From contig CAMNGC010000005.1 of the NCBI GenBank assembly GCA_946537885.1, positions 1-64,000 of the forward strand: a stretch of 64,000 nucleotides of DNA, written 5' to 3'. Within the stretch, counting starts at the first letter, position 1; every line of letters begins with the position of its first letter. A program made the translations under genes and the position numbers. Source of the DNA: an uncultured Clostridia bacterium. Its GTDB lineage: Bacteria > Bacillota > Clostridia > Saccharofermentanales > Saccharofermentanaceae. Below are positions 8,667 through 17,877 of the stretch, piece after piece. Below the pieces are notes generated by a model. It was given only the letters and a program-made list of their open reading frames with translations, was not told where the DNA came from and made no database searches.

Positions 8667-9707
8667 TTATCCCTTGGGATTATAAAGCTCAGGGTCGTCC
8701 AGAATGCTCAAGATATCATCTGTCAGATAGGTCGGTCTATAGATCGTATTATTATCCAGCGCGAAAATCCTCTTATCCGATACCTCTCCGGGTTCAACTT
8801 CACGAAGCTCCGTCTCGTAGATATAGGAGTGGGCATCGATCACATCGATGTTGTGCAGAAGCTCTGCTTCAAGGGTAGCCGGGTAGCTGATGGCGCCGTA
8901 TTCTCCGAGTCCATGGTGGGAAGCCAACAGATGAAGCAGGACCTGAGCCCTCTCTTCGTTGCAGGGAGTATCCTTTAGCTCATCTTCTATCATGCGCATG
9001 CCGATGTAGGCGTGACCGAGCATACGACCTGCCGGTGTGTAGGAAGCGATCCCAAGTTCCGAGTGAAGTTCTATGATCTTACCGATATCGTGAAGCGCAG
9101 CGCCGCATACCAGCATCTCACGATCGGCAATGCGGTATACACGGGATAACATATAGGCGCTGGTACACATGCGGAAGCTGTGGTAGACGAGACCGCCGTA
9201 TATAGCGTGGTGAACGGACTTCGCTGCAGCCCAGACAGTGTACTGATCGCGGTAACGTTCCAGGATATTGACAGTTATCTCACTGATGGTATGTTCACCA
9301 TCTGCCTCCGGCGCGAAGCGCGGATCAACGGAGCTCTTTATCATCTTGATTATGTTGTTATAGAGGGTGTTGACATCATATGGGATCTTTATGATGAAGT
9401 CCTCGATGTGAAGGCTGTGGTCGATGCAGACGGACACCTCATTTATGATGTAATCCGTGCTTCCGTTATAGTCCTTAGGGTAGATAGATACATCTATCAG
9501 GGAATTGGGCTCGTGCAGAAAGCTGTCCCGGGAGCTGTCCCAAAGCTTGCCCGTGATCTTGGCGTGACCGTCTGAGAGACTTAATTCCAGGAAGGTCTTG
9601 CCGGTCTTGGTTGTCTTCTGTGTGATGCCCGTGAGCAGCACAGTAGTCTTGTAAGTATTACCGATCGTCATGTCGGTGAAAAGTATCTTTGGCATATATT
9701 TCTCCAT
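8667..9707 (-). CDS. yhaM: 3'-5' exoribonuclease, YhaM family (OB-fold plus HD domain)
   Basis: A 346-residue protein. Residues about 15-105 form an OB-fold nucleic-acid-binding domain ('GKTFLELSLSDGHAKITGKLWD'). Residues about 160-320 form an HD domain with metal ligands in 'HHAIYGGLVYHS', 'AALHDIGK' and 'LLASHHGLGEYGA'. YhaM removes nucleotides from RNA or DNA 3' ends. Start: the ATG at 9707 is only a few bases from a TATAAA-like -10, while a second in-frame ATG at 9695 has GGAG at good spacing, so the true start may be 9695. Confidence 0.9.
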   Translation of the reverse strand: MEKYMPKILFTDMTIGNTYKTTVLLTGITQKTTKTGKTFLELSLSDGHAKITGKLWDSSRDSFLHEPNSLIDVSIYPKDYNGSTDYIINEVSVCIDHSLHIEDFIIKIPYDVNTLYNNIIKMIKSSVDPRFAPEADGEHTISEITVNILERYRDQYTVWAAAKSVHHAIYGGLVYHSFRMCTSAYMLSRVYRIADREMLVCGAALHDIGKIIELHSELGIASYTPAGRMLGHAYIGMRMIEDELKDTPCNEERAQVLLHLLASHHGLGEYGAISYPATLEAELLHNIDVIDAHSYIYETELREVEPGEVSDKRIFALDNNTIYRPTYLTDDILSILDDPELYNPKG

Positions 9708-9763
9708 GATTTATAATGTCTTCAGTAATTTTACAACAAAATCGTCTCAAGGGGGACCAATTG

Positions 9764-10693
9764 ATGAATATACTTGTAGCCTGCCTCGGAGGAACAGTCT
9801 CTTCCCGCACTAATTCCGACGGAGTTATGTGTTCGGGGGAATTTAAGTTTAATTCGAGCTTTTTCGAGAAGATAATGAAGGGGCCGAACTACAGGATAAT
9901 AGAGCCGGTGTGTTATGCGTCAGAGAATGCGACCCTTGCCGACTACAGGGCCGCGCTTAAGGGGATCTACGATGCAGTAGGGCAGGACAGACCGGATGCG
10001 ATACTGATCCTTCATGGAACTGATTCCATGGCTTATTTTGCTCAGCTGGCTGTTCGAGTGCTGTCGATACTGAAATTACCGGTGGTCATAACGGGAAGTA
10101 AGTTACCCCAGGATGCTCCCGGAAGCGATGCTCCGGGGAATCTCAGAATGGCGCTGGGGCTGCTCGATGCTGCAGTGGAGGGGAAGACGCAGAACCGCAC
10201 CTTCGGAGTGGTCTTTGAAGATTCGTTTACTCGAACGGCGTCTTTTGTACCTGCCCAGCAGATCATGACATCTGATATCAAGGGCGATCACAAAGCTTTC
10301 GATTGTGATAGGGAAGATTTCTCGGCTGCTAAGTATGTTAAGCCCGCGGTGGATTTTATGATGCGCGAGGCGAGCGAGAACGACAATATCCTTCTGATCC
10401 CGGCATCTCCGTCTTTCCCTTTTGAGGCTGTTTCCGACACGGGTTACGGCCCCGTCCTGATATCGTGTTACCATTGCGGAACCGTTGACAGTATAAGACT
10501 GCCCGCTTTCATCAGCCGCGTAAGCGCTGCGGGGCATAAGGTCTATATGGCTCCAATTCCGCAAAGACGTAAGATGGGCAAAAAGGACGTCGTTTATCAG
10601 AGTACGGCGAGCCTTAGGGGGGCGGAAGTCAAAGAATTGCCCGGAATGCCCCTGGAAGGCGCCTGGGCTGAACTGGCTTTCTACGGGCAGTAA
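9764..10693 (+). CDS. Asparaginase/glutaminase family amidohydrolase
   Basis: A 309-residue L-asparaginase-type enzyme that should hydrolyse asparagine to aspartate and ammonia. The first catalytic Thr is in 'ACLGGTVSS' and the second triad in 'LHGTDSMAYFA'; both are the family signatures. There is no signal peptide, so it is probably cytoplasmic. Start chosen at ATG 9764 because GGGGGA lies 8 nt upstream and 'MNILVACLGGT' is the normal family beginning; the frame is open further upstream from 9716. The C-terminal portion diverges from E. coli AnsA, so specificity is not certain. Confidence 0.85.
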   Translation: MNILVACLGGTVSSRTNSDGVMCSGEFKFNSSFFEKIMKGPNYRIIEPVCYASENATLADYRAALKGIYDAVGQDRPDAILILHGTDSMAYFAQLAVRVLSILKLPVVITGSKLPQDAPGSDAPGNLRMALGLLDAAVEGKTQNRTFGVVFEDSFTRTASFVPAQQIMTSDIKGDHKAFDCDREDFSAAKYVKPAVDFMMREASENDNILLIPASPSFPFEAVSDTGYGPVLISCYHCGTVDSIRLPAFISRVSAAGHKVYMAPIPQRRKMGKKDVVYQSTASLRGAEVKELPGMPLEGAWAELAFYGQ

Positions 10694-10718
10694 CCGCTTG
10701 TGTCTGCCTGTAATATGA

Positions 10719-11348
10719 TCAGTCGATCTCCGGCTCCCAATATTCTTCGTGAGCCGCTTTTATACAGAGAGCGATCTGCTCCGGCGTACCCTTGTGGGTA
10801 TTAAGATCTTCCGGTAATCCTTGCAGGGGGAAATAGGCCGATTCAGTGGTCTCGATATTTGCTTCAAAAGAGCCCCCCAGATTCTTACAGAGCACAAAAT
10901 ACTTAAAGCCGCTGAAGAAAGAATCAGGGTTGTTACGCTTGCGGTGAAAATGCACTGCCACCAGGCGCCACGGCTCCACTGTAAGGCCGCACTCCTCACG
11001 CGCTTCCTTTATGGTATTCTCACGAATGGTCAGGTTGTATTCGCACCAGCCTCCGGGCATAGCCCACTTGCCGTCATGGTCCTTCACAAGAAGAACCTCA
11101 TCCTTCTCGTTCAAGATCACGGCTCTCGTCTCGGTCTTGGGTGTCTGATAGCCGTCATTCTTTTCGAAAAGATCAATGGCCTGCTTGCGGTCTATCCCGT
11201 CAACACCGATTGTCAGAAGCTCAGCGGATAATTCCAGCACTCTTTCATATCTTTCTTTCTCGAATTTATTCTTTGTATAGAGCCTGCCTGCCGAAGCGAT
11301 GGCCTGCAGCTCATGTGAGATTTCTATCAGCTTGTCGGTGCTATCCAT
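10719..11348 (-). CDS. Nudix hydrolase with Nudix_N-type N-terminal domain
   Basis: A 209-residue protein. Residues 1-65 match the small helical domain seen in ADP-ribose pyrophosphatase YjhB-like enzymes; residues 70-200 are the Nudix domain. The Nudix box is readable as G..[E]...'KEAREECGL' after 'WAMPGGWCEYN'. It likely cleaves a nucleoside-diphosphate-linked substrate. It converges on the asparaginase gene with only 25 bp between the stop codons and no obvious terminator. Confidence 0.88.
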   Translation of the reverse strand: MDSTDKLIEISHELQAIASAGRLYTKNKFEKERYERVLELSAELLTIGVDGIDRKQAIDLFEKNDGYQTPKTETRAVILNEKDEVLLVKDHDGKWAMPGGWCEYNLTIRENTIKEAREECGLTVEPWRLVAVHFHRKRNNPDSFFSGFKYFVLCKNLGGSFEANIETTESAYFPLQGLPEDLNTHKGTPEQIALCIKAAHEEYWEPEID

Positions 11349-11427
11349 GTTTTTCTCCGTAAATGCTATTATAGTTAGTGGTATTATAACAGTTGCGGCA
11401 ACAAGTTGTTATTGAAAGGATTCATTT

Positions 11428-12366
11428 ATGCTTGAGGTAAAAGGTCTTTCACATGCTTTCGGTGATAATGTGGTCCTGGAGAATGTGAATCTTAGGCTCG
11501 AAGACGGCAAGATCATGGGACTTGTCGGTATAAACGGAGCCGGCAAATCCACCTTACTAAGGCTTATTTCCGGTATCTATCATTCACCTGTCGATTGTGT
11601 GTTATATGACGGCAGATCCCCTATGGATGAAGCGACCAGACGCGACATATTCCTGCTGCCGGATGATCCCTACTTTGCCGAACAGACCAAATGCAAGGAT
11701 CTTTACGAGATGTATAAGGTCTTTTTCCCGAAGCTTGATAAGGATGTTTTCTACGACATGATCCATATGTTTAAGCTCCCCGAGAAGAAGACATTCAAGG
11801 CTTATTCCAAGGGAATGAGACGCCAGGCATACATTGCTCTGGCTTTTGCCGTATCTCCAAGATATATGCTGCTGGATGAAGCATTCGACGGCTTAGATCC
11901 CCTGGCCCGTAAATTCTTCAAGGATAAGATCAAAGAGCTTGTGAGGACGCATAATACAACTGTAATCGTATCAAGTCACTCTCTTAAGGAGTTGGATGAT
12001 TTCTGTGATGAATATGCCATAATCGATGAGAAGCACGTTATCAGTTCCGGGACTGTTTTCGAAAAGACATTTAATTATTGCAAGTTCCTGTTGGCATTCA
12101 CGCAGATACCGACGGAGAAGATGTTCGAGAATATGCCGGTTAAGTCTCTCAAGATAACAGGAAGGTTCGTAAGCATAGTTCTTGAGGCGGATCCGGCCGC
12201 TGCCGAGCTGCTCCTGAACAGGCTTGGTCCTGCAGTAATGGATAAGGTTGATGTTAATTTCGAGGAGGCCTTCATAGGAGATATCGACAGCCGCATCAGA
12301 AACAGCAGTCGAGAATCGATATATGGCATCGGACCCGGGGAAAGAGAGGCAATGAGACATGAATGA
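11428..12366 (+). CDS. ABC transporter ATP-binding protein
   Basis: A 312-residue ATPase. Walker A 'GINGAGKSTLL', signature region 'YSKGMRRQ', Walker B 'YMLLDEAFDGLD' and H-loop 'VSSHSL' are all present. The signature is the divergent type found in exporters of the YtrB/BcrA kind. An extra C-terminal 90 residues has no clear motif. The downstream membrane gene overlaps its end by 8 bp, so the two form one exporter. Confidence 0.93.
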   Translation: MLEVKGLSHAFGDNVVLENVNLRLEDGKIMGLVGINGAGKSTLLRLISGIYHSPVDCVLYDGRSPMDEATRRDIFLLPDDPYFAEQTKCKDLYEMYKVFFPKLDKDVFYDMIHMFKLPEKKTFKAYSKGMRRQAYIALAFAVSPRYMLLDEAFDGLDPLARKFFKDKIKELVRTHNTTVIVSSHSLKELDDFCDEYAIIDEKHVISSGTVFEKTFNYCKFLLAFTQIPTEKMFENMPVKSLKITGRFVSIVLEADPAAAELLLNRLGPAVMDKVDVNFEEAFIGDIDSRIRNSSRESIYGIGPGEREAMRHE

Positions 12367-13357
12367 TTCGTATATGGTCAGATATATTATTTACCGGCTT
12401 CGTAAATACCTTCTTCTCATCGCCGGAATAGCACTGATCTCTTTTATATTGGGAAATCGGTCGATAATAATACATTATTTATGGAATGATGAACTGAATT
12501 TCTCCCTTCACAGCGTGAATACATTCATGATCTATATGGCTTTCGTTATGCCCTGCATCGTGTTCAGTCTGTTTAAGAAACCCCGTAATATAGATACTCT
12601 CTATTCATTCGGCTTAGCTCGTGAGAAGATGAATCTCATTCATTACCTTAGCGGGCTCAGCATGATCCTCATAAGTGATATAGTGCTCCTTCTGTCAATG
12701 CTTATAAGGGTAAGCGGGTCGGAGAAGTATGGAAACGCTGCACCATACGTGTTTAGATATATACTCCTGGCAGGTCTTACACAGATAGCAGTTTATTCTG
12801 TGTCGTCTTTTGCCTATATTGTTGCCAACAACAGGCTGGACGGGATAATCATGGAAGTTCTTTATTATCTCCTGCCCGTCTCGATCGGAGAACTGATCGC
12901 CGGTATAGTAGCATCCGGAAACAACGGATTATATGATGATATGGACGTATACAGAAGCTTCAATCCCTTGAGTGTCATGACTTCCATATACTACCATTAT
13001 GAATGTCTGATCGAGGAGAGGAAGGACCCTTTTGAGATTGATTACAGCGCGCCTTTTATCTGGTCCGCTATCGGATTGATCGCTGTGATAGGTCTCTATC
13101 TTATCGTTAAGCACAGAAGAGCGGAGAAGACAGGCGGTATCACAGACAGCCCGTTCGGTTACCCTTATCTGCTCCCGGCGATCCTTTATCCGTATATGCT
13201 TCTAAGCTCTAATCACAGTTTGAAGATTACGATCCTGATCGTGCTGATATGCGGGTATTTTTTCGGAAGAAGGGGATTAAAGCTTCTGAAGTCGCAGTGG
13301 ATCATCGTAGGAATCGGGTTAGTCCTGGCTATCTTGCCTTTTTCCGTTATCGATTAG
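12359..13357 (+). CDS. ABC transporter permease-like membrane protein
   Basis: A 332-residue integral membrane protein with about eight hydrophobic segments (e.g. around residues 15-32, 50-70, 95-115, 130-155, 165-185, 240-255, 265-330). No family motif is recognisable. It is called a permease because it overlaps the ATPase gene by 8 bp and has the size and topology of YtrC/ABC-2 permeases. Substrate unknown. Confidence 0.72.
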   Translation: MNDSYMVRYIIYRLRKYLLLIAGIALISFILGNRSIIIHYLWNDELNFSLHSVNTFMIYMAFVMPCIVFSLFKKPRNIDTLYSFGLAREKMNLIHYLSGLSMILISDIVLLLSMLIRVSGSEKYGNAAPYVFRYILLAGLTQIAVYSVSSFAYIVANNRLDGIIMEVLYYLLPVSIGELIAGIVASGNNGLYDDMDVYRSFNPLSVMTSIYYHYECLIEERKDPFEIDYSAPFIWSAIGLIAVIGLYLIVKHRRAEKTGGITDSPFGYPYLLPAILYPYMLLSSNHSLKITILIVLICGYFFGRRGLKLLKSQWIIVGIGLVLAILPFSVID

Positions 13358-13452
13358 GAGTTTTGTCTTTAGTGTGCAAAAGTGAACAAGGCTATTGGTA
13401 CAAAATAAGTAAAAATTTTTAGCATCTTTTTTAGAATAATTCCAAATTAGTA

Positions 13453-13481
13453 TTGTAAAACGATTTTCATTTTGGTATATT
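13453..13481 (+). promoter_or_regulatory. pflB promoter
   Basis: TTGTAA (13453-13458), 17-bp spacer, TATATT (13476-13481), about 45 bp before the pflB ATG. The ~95 bp upstream is very AT-rich (UP-element-like). I could not identify a Rex box. Confidence 0.6.
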
Positions 13482-13526
13482 ATCAGTACCGAAAAGGATA
13501 ACCAATTAAGAAAGGAAATAAATGCT

Positions 13527-15779
13527 ATGAAAGATTATGAGCAGTGGGGCTCGTTTCAGGGCCGCCTTTGGAAAGAAGAAGTAAACGTACGCGACTTCAT
13601 CCAGCACAATTACACTGAGTATGAAGGAGACGAGTCCTTCCTCGAGGGAACAACAGAGGCTACGGATAAGCTCTGGGGCAGACTCCAGGAACTCTTCAAG
13701 GAAGCAAGAGCTAAGGGCGGCGTCCTCGATATGGATACAGAGATCGTTTCCACTATCACATCTCATGCTCCCGGATATCTCTGTGAGGAGGATAAGACAC
13801 TTGAGAAGATCGTTGGTCTTCAGACAGATAAGCCTTTGAAGAGAGCATTTATGCCTTTCGGCGGTATCAGAATGGCTGAGCAGTCCTGCGAGACATACGG
13901 CTACACACCCAGCCCTGAGCTTCACAAGATCTTTACTGAGTATCATACAACACATTCCGATGCTGTTTTCTCTGTTTACACACCCGAGATCAAGGCAGCT
14001 CGTCACTCTCACATCCTGACAGGTCTTCCTGATACATATGGTCGTGGAAGAATCGTCGGTGACTACAGAAGAGTTGCTCTTTACGGTATCGACTTCCTGA
14101 TCGAGAAGAAGCAGGAAGATCTTGCAAACTGCGGCGACGGCACAATGCTCGACGAAGTTATCCGTCAGAGAGAAGAGCTCGCAATGCAGATCAAGGCTCT
14201 CAAGCAGATGAAGGTTATGGCACAGTCCTATGGCTACGACATTTCCCAGCCTGCTAAGAACGCTAAGGAAGCAGTTCAGTGGCTCTACTTCGGTTACCTT
14301 GCAGCTATCAAGACACAGAACGGTGCTGCAATGTCCGTAGGTCGTGTTTCCACATTCCTTGACATCTATATCAACAGAGATCTCCAGAACGGCAGCCTCA
14401 CAGAGAAGGAAGCTCAGGAGCTCATCGACCATTTCGTAATGAAGCTCCGTATGGTCAAGTTCGCAAGAATCCCTTCTTACAACGAGCTCTTCTCCGGTGA
14501 CCCTGTATGGGCTACACTCGAGGTTGCAGGTCTTGGTTCCGACGGTCGTTCCATGGTTACAAAGAATGACTACCGTTTCCTCCACACACTCGAGAATATG
14601 GGTCCTGCACCTGAGCCGAACCTCACTATCCTCTACAGCAAGAGACTGCCTTCCAACTTCAGAAAGTATGCAGCTCACATCTCTATCGTTACATCCTCTG
14701 TTCAGTATGAGAATGATGACATCATGAGACCTGTATGGGGTGATGATTACTCCATCTGCTGCTGCGTATCCGCTACACAGACAGGTAAGGAGATGCAGTT
14801 CTTCGGTGCACGTGCTAACCTCGCTAAGTGCTTGCTCTATGCTATCAATGGTGGTGTAGATGAGCTTGAGAAGAATCAGGTTGCTCCCGCATATGCTCCT
14901 ATCACATCCGAATATCTCGATTATGATGAAGTAATCAAGAAGTTCGATGTAATGATGGACTGGCTTGTTGACCTCTATGTTAACTGCCTGAACCTCATCC
15001 AGTACATGCACGACAAGTACTACTATGAGGCAGCTGAGCTGGCTCTCATCGATACAAATGTACGTCGTACATTCGCTACAGGTATCGCAGGCTTCTCACA
15101 TGTTATCGACTCTCTCTCCGCTATCAAGTATGCGAAGGTTAAGACGATCCGTGACGAGAACGGCATCGTAGTTGATTACGAGACAGAGGGCGAGTACCCC
15201 AGATACGGTAACGATGATGACAGAGCTGATGAGATCGGTGTATGGCTCCTTGACACATTTATCAAGAAGGTTAAGAAGCACCACACATACAGGAACGCAG
15301 AGCCTACAACTTCTATCCTTACTATCACATCCAATGTTGTATATGGTAAGAAGACAGGATCTCTCCCTGATGGACGTAAGTCCGGTGAGCCTCTCTCTCC
15401 CGGTGCAAACCCTGCATACGGCGCTGAGAAGAACGGTCTCATCGCATCTCTGAACTCTGTTGCCAAGATCCCTTATGTATGGGCTCTCGATGGTATTTCC
15501 AATACTCAGACGATCAACCCCGGCGCACTCGGACACAATGAGGAAGAGCAGGTTGCTAACCTCGTAAGCGTAATGGATGGTTACTTCGCTCAGGGCGCAC
15601 ATCACCTGAATGTTAATGTCTTTGGCACAGAGAAGCTCATCGACGCTATGGAGCATCCTGAGAAGGAAGAGTATGCAAACTTCACTATCCGTGTATCCGG
15701 ATATGCTGTTAAGTTCATTGACTTGACAAAGGAGCAGCAGCTCGACGTTATCGCAAGAACATGTCACGACAGAATGTAA
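13527..15779 (+). CDS. pflB: Formate C-acetyltransferase (pyruvate formate-lyase)
   Basis: A 750-residue glycyl-radical enzyme converting pyruvate + CoA to acetyl-CoA + formate. The adjacent catalytic cysteines are in '[13 protein letters not shown]', followed by '[12 protein letters not shown]'. The radical glycine is in the C-terminal 'RVSGYAVKF'. Length is normal. Codon bias is as strong as in pckA, implying high expression. It has its own promoter and a strong terminator, with its activase 350 bp downstream. Confidence 0.97.
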   Translation: MKDYEQWGSFQGRLWKEEVNVRDFIQHNYTEYEGDESFLEGTTEATDKLWGRLQELFKEARAKGGVLDMDTEIVSTITSHAPGYLCEEDKTLEKIVGLQTDKPLKRAFMPFGGIRMAEQSCETYGYTPSPELHKIFTEYHTTHSDAVFSVYTPEIKAARHSHILTGLPDTYGRGRIVGDYRRVALYGIDFLIEKKQEDLANCGDGTMLDEVIRQREELAMQIKALKQMKVMAQSYGYDISQPAKNAKEAVQWLYFGYLAAIKTQNGAAMSVGRVSTFLDIYINRDLQNGSLTEKEAQELIDHFVMKLRMVKFARIPSYNELFSGDPVWATLEVAGLGSDGRSMVTKNDYRFLHTLENMGPAPEPNLTILYSKRLPSNFRKYAAHISIVTSSVQYENDDIMRPVWGDDYSICCCVSATQTGKEMQFFGARANLAKCLLYAINGGVDELEKNQVAPAYAPITSEYLDYDEVIKKFDVMMDWLVDLYVNCLNLIQYMHDKYYYEAAELALIDTNVRRTFATGIAGFSHVIDSLSAIKYAKVKTIRDENGIVVDYETEGEYPRYGNDDDRADEIGVWLLDTFIKKVKKHHTYRNAEPTTSILTITSNVVYGKKTGSLPDGRKSGEPLSPGANPAYGAEKNGLIASLNSVAKIPYVWALDGISNTQTINPGALGHNEEEQVANLVSVMDGYFAQGAHHLNVNVFGTEKLIDAMEHPEKEEYANFTIRVSGYAVKFIDLTKEQQLDVIARTCHDRM

Positions 15780-15815
15780 TCTTGCCGGTATAATCTGATC
15801 AGTTAAGAGCATTTG

Positions 15816-15848
15816 GACTGCCTCAGAGTTTTCTGAGGCAGTCTTTTT
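15816..15848 (+). terminator. pflB terminator
   Basis: Perfect 12-bp stem (15816-15827 with 15832-15843), GTTT loop, then TTTTT. Confidence 0.9.
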
Positions 15849-15936
15849 GTTCTTCACGGAATTTGTGGGATCTCGTTATTGGCCTTGCATATCTTGATCG
15901 AAAAAGATTTGACCCGGCTCGTTTGTATTTTCCCTT

Positions 15937-16119
15937 TTGGTATGCATGTCGGACATAGCGATTGATTCAATTGATCACATTATTCACTATGATCGGGGAA
16001 TTTATAATATAATATCCGAGGAAGTCGCGACTTACTATACAGAGGGAAAGACCATTGAGGAAATAGCTGATATGATCATAAAGAGAATAGATCTGTATAT
16101 GGCGGAGAACGAATACTAA
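15937..16119 (+). pseudogene. Fragment resembling the C-terminus of a sugar-ABC solute-binding protein
   Basis: A 60-codon open frame whose product ('YNIISEEVATYYTEG', 'TIEEIADMIIKRIDLYM') closely resembles the last ~50 residues of family 1 extracellular solute-binding proteins ('...IISEE...FF.G.KS.EEVA..I..RV..Y..E'). The remaining ~400 residues and any signal peptide are absent. The frame is closed by a TGA at 15910 and neither TTG 15937 nor ATG 15946 has a good Shine-Dalgarno. Most likely a deletion relic between pflB and pflA; a short expressed protein cannot be excluded. Confidence 0.5.
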
Positions 16120-16133
16120 GAGGAGACCAACTT

Positions 16134-16880
16134 ATGCTTAAAGGCTATATTCATTCATTGGAGAGTTTCGGGTCCGTAGACGGCCCGGGTGTTCGATATA
16201 TTATTTTCTTTAGCGGTTGCCCTATGCGCTGCCAGTTCTGCCATAACCCCGATACCTGGGTGATGAAGGACGGCACCGAGTATACGGCTGATGAGCTGCT
16301 TGAGAAGGCCATCCGCTACAGGGCTTATTGGGGCGACAAGGGAGGCATTACCGTCAGTGGCGGCGAGCCTCTGATGCAGATCGATTTCCTTATCGAGCTT
16401 TTCAAGAAGGCGAAAGCGATGAATATCAATACCTGCATCGATACATCAGGCGCTCCCTACTCAACTTCAGAGCCGTTCGCGTCCAAGTTTAAGGAACTTA
16501 TGAAATACACGGATCTTGTTATGCTGGATATAAAGCATATAGATGAAGAAGGCCACAAGATCCTTACCAAATGCTCCAATAAGAATATTCTGGCTATGGC
16601 CGAGTATCTGTCGGAAATCGGTAAGGATATGTGGATCCGTCATGTCCTCGTTCCTGAGCGTAACGACACGGACGAGTACCTGACAAGGCTCGCGGACTTT
16701 ATCGACACTCTAAAGACCGTGAAGAAGGTAGAGGTTCTGCCTTATCACACATTGGGTGTTCATAAATGGCAGACTCTCGGTATTCCCTATGAGCTGGAGG
16801 GGATCGATCCACCGACCAAGGAACGCATCGAGAATGCCAATAAGATCCTTAAGACCGACAGCTACAAGGTAGAGCTATGA
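16134..16880 (+). CDS. pflA: Pyruvate formate-lyase-activating enzyme
   Basis: A 248-residue radical SAM enzyme with cluster motif CX3CX2C in 'GCPMRCQFCHNPDTW'. Other family features are 'GSVDGPGVRYIIFFSGC', 'GGITVSGGEPLMQ', 'DIKHID' and 'HTLGVHKW'. It installs the glycyl radical on PflB. AGAGGAG precedes the ATG. The HAD gene starts within its last codons (4-bp overlap). Confidence 0.95.
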   Translation: MLKGYIHSLESFGSVDGPGVRYIIFFSGCPMRCQFCHNPDTWVMKDGTEYTADELLEKAIRYRAYWGDKGGITVSGGEPLMQIDFLIELFKKAKAMNINTCIDTSGAPYSTSEPFASKFKELMKYTDLVMLDIKHIDEEGHKILTKCSNKNILAMAEYLSEIGKDMWIRHVLVPERNDTDEYLTRLADFIDTLKTVKKVEVLPYHTLGVHKWQTLGIPYELEGIDPPTKERIENANKILKTDSYKVEL

Positions 16881-17674
16881 ACGAGGAAAGAATCAGACTC
16901 ATCGCTCTTGACCTGGACGGCACACTCCTGGACAGCAACAAGAATATTCCGCCGGAGTTTATGCCATGGGTACTGGCCCATCCTGAGATCAAGGTCGTTA
17001 TCGCAAGCGGCCGGCAGTACTATACCTTAAGAGAACAGTTCGCCGAGATCAGTGACAGGCTCGTTTACATTGCCGAGAACGGAGCAGTTGTTTTCGATGG
17101 GGATAAAAGACTCAGCGTGAGTCCCATGGCGAAAGATGATGCAAAATCCGTGCTTGATATTTGTCTCGGGCTTGATGATACAGATCCCATGCTGTGTGGG
17201 CTTAAGTCTGCTTATATGCTCAAGGGGAGCGGCGAGGTCATCGAAGAGGCGAACAAGTACTACGCCAGACGCATGACAGTGGATTCGCTCTATCCCTATA
17301 TATCTGAAGATGACATCTTAAAGATCGCAGTCTTTATCCCCGGGTTCAGGGCGCAGGAAGCCTATGATGCCTTTCCCGAATTACCTGACGGCCTGGCGAA
17401 AGCCTTATCCGGAGACAGCTGGATCGACATAGCGCCGGCAGGAGTTGACAAAGGGAGCGCTCTTCAAGCTGTCCAGAAGCTTCTGGGAATTAGAGCATCC
17501 GAGAGCATGGCATTCGGTGATTTCCTTAACGATGTAACAATGTTACGCGCCTGCGATCACTCCTGGGCAATGGCCAACGCCCACCCGGAGCTCAAAGCGA
17601 TAGCCGCCAATATCACTCCCTACAGCAACGACGAGAACGGTGTCATGTGGGTGATCGAGGGACTGGTGCTATAG
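16877..17674 (+). CDS. Cof-type HAD-superfamily phosphatase
   Basis: A 265-residue HAD IIB phosphatase. Motif I is 'IALDLDGTLLDSNKNIP', motif II 'VIASGRQY', motif III Lys near 'GVDKGSALQAV', motif IV 'MAFGDFLNDVTML'. These enzymes dephosphorylate sugar phosphates or cofactor phosphates. It overlaps pflA by 4 bp, so the two are co-expressed, but there is no clear functional link. Confidence 0.9.
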   Translation: MNEERIRLIALDLDGTLLDSNKNIPPEFMPWVLAHPEIKVVIASGRQYYTLREQFAEISDRLVYIAENGAVVFDGDKRLSVSPMAKDDAKSVLDICLGLDDTDPMLCGLKSAYMLKGSGEVIEEANKYYARRMTVDSLYPYISEDDILKIAVFIPGFRAQEAYDAFPELPDGLAKALSGDSWIDIAPAGVDKGSALQAVQKLLGIRASESMAFGDFLNDVTMLRACDHSWAMANAHPELKAIAANITPYSNDENGVMWVIEGLVL

Positions 17675-17680
17675 AGCCGG

Positions 17681-17824
17681 TTTGGATCAATAGACATCAA
17701 GTTCCGATCCTTCAATCTCTTCGAAGAATTTCTTAAGAGTCTTATCGGCTATACCCATACCAACTGGAATCTTAAATCCTGTTCTCAGTTGGTAAAAACC
17801 TTTACCTAGTCGCTCAAAATGAAG
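17681..17824 (-). pseudogene. Possible coding relic on the minus strand
   Basis: Reading the minus strand from about 17824 down to the TGA at 17681-17683 gives an uninterrupted, protein-like tail ('KGFYQLRTGFKIPVG', 'DKTLKKFFEEIEGSEL'). It has no start codon with a ribosome site, and the left part overlaps the terminator of the transporter gene. I do not recognise a family. It may be a decayed gene end or chance. Confidence 0.25.
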
Positions 17825-17855
17825 CCCTCCCACCCAATTGCGGTGGAAGGGCTTC
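17815..17855 (-). terminator. Terminator of the OFA transporter gene
   Basis: Arms 17821-17834 and 17842-17855 (14 bp, one mismatch), 7-nt loop, followed on the minus strand by ATTTT. Confidence 0.75.
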
Positions 17856-17877
17856 GTATTATTTCTCGAAAAAGCTT

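Noticed and set aside
14749..14770. Triple Cys in the pflB active site as an anomaly
   Set aside because: Only the last two Cys are the catalytic pair; a preceding Cys in place of Ala is a tolerated change.
13506..15011. 501-codon open frame antisense to pflB
   Set aside because: Same cause: rare stop complements in a highly biased gene. No domain or start signal.
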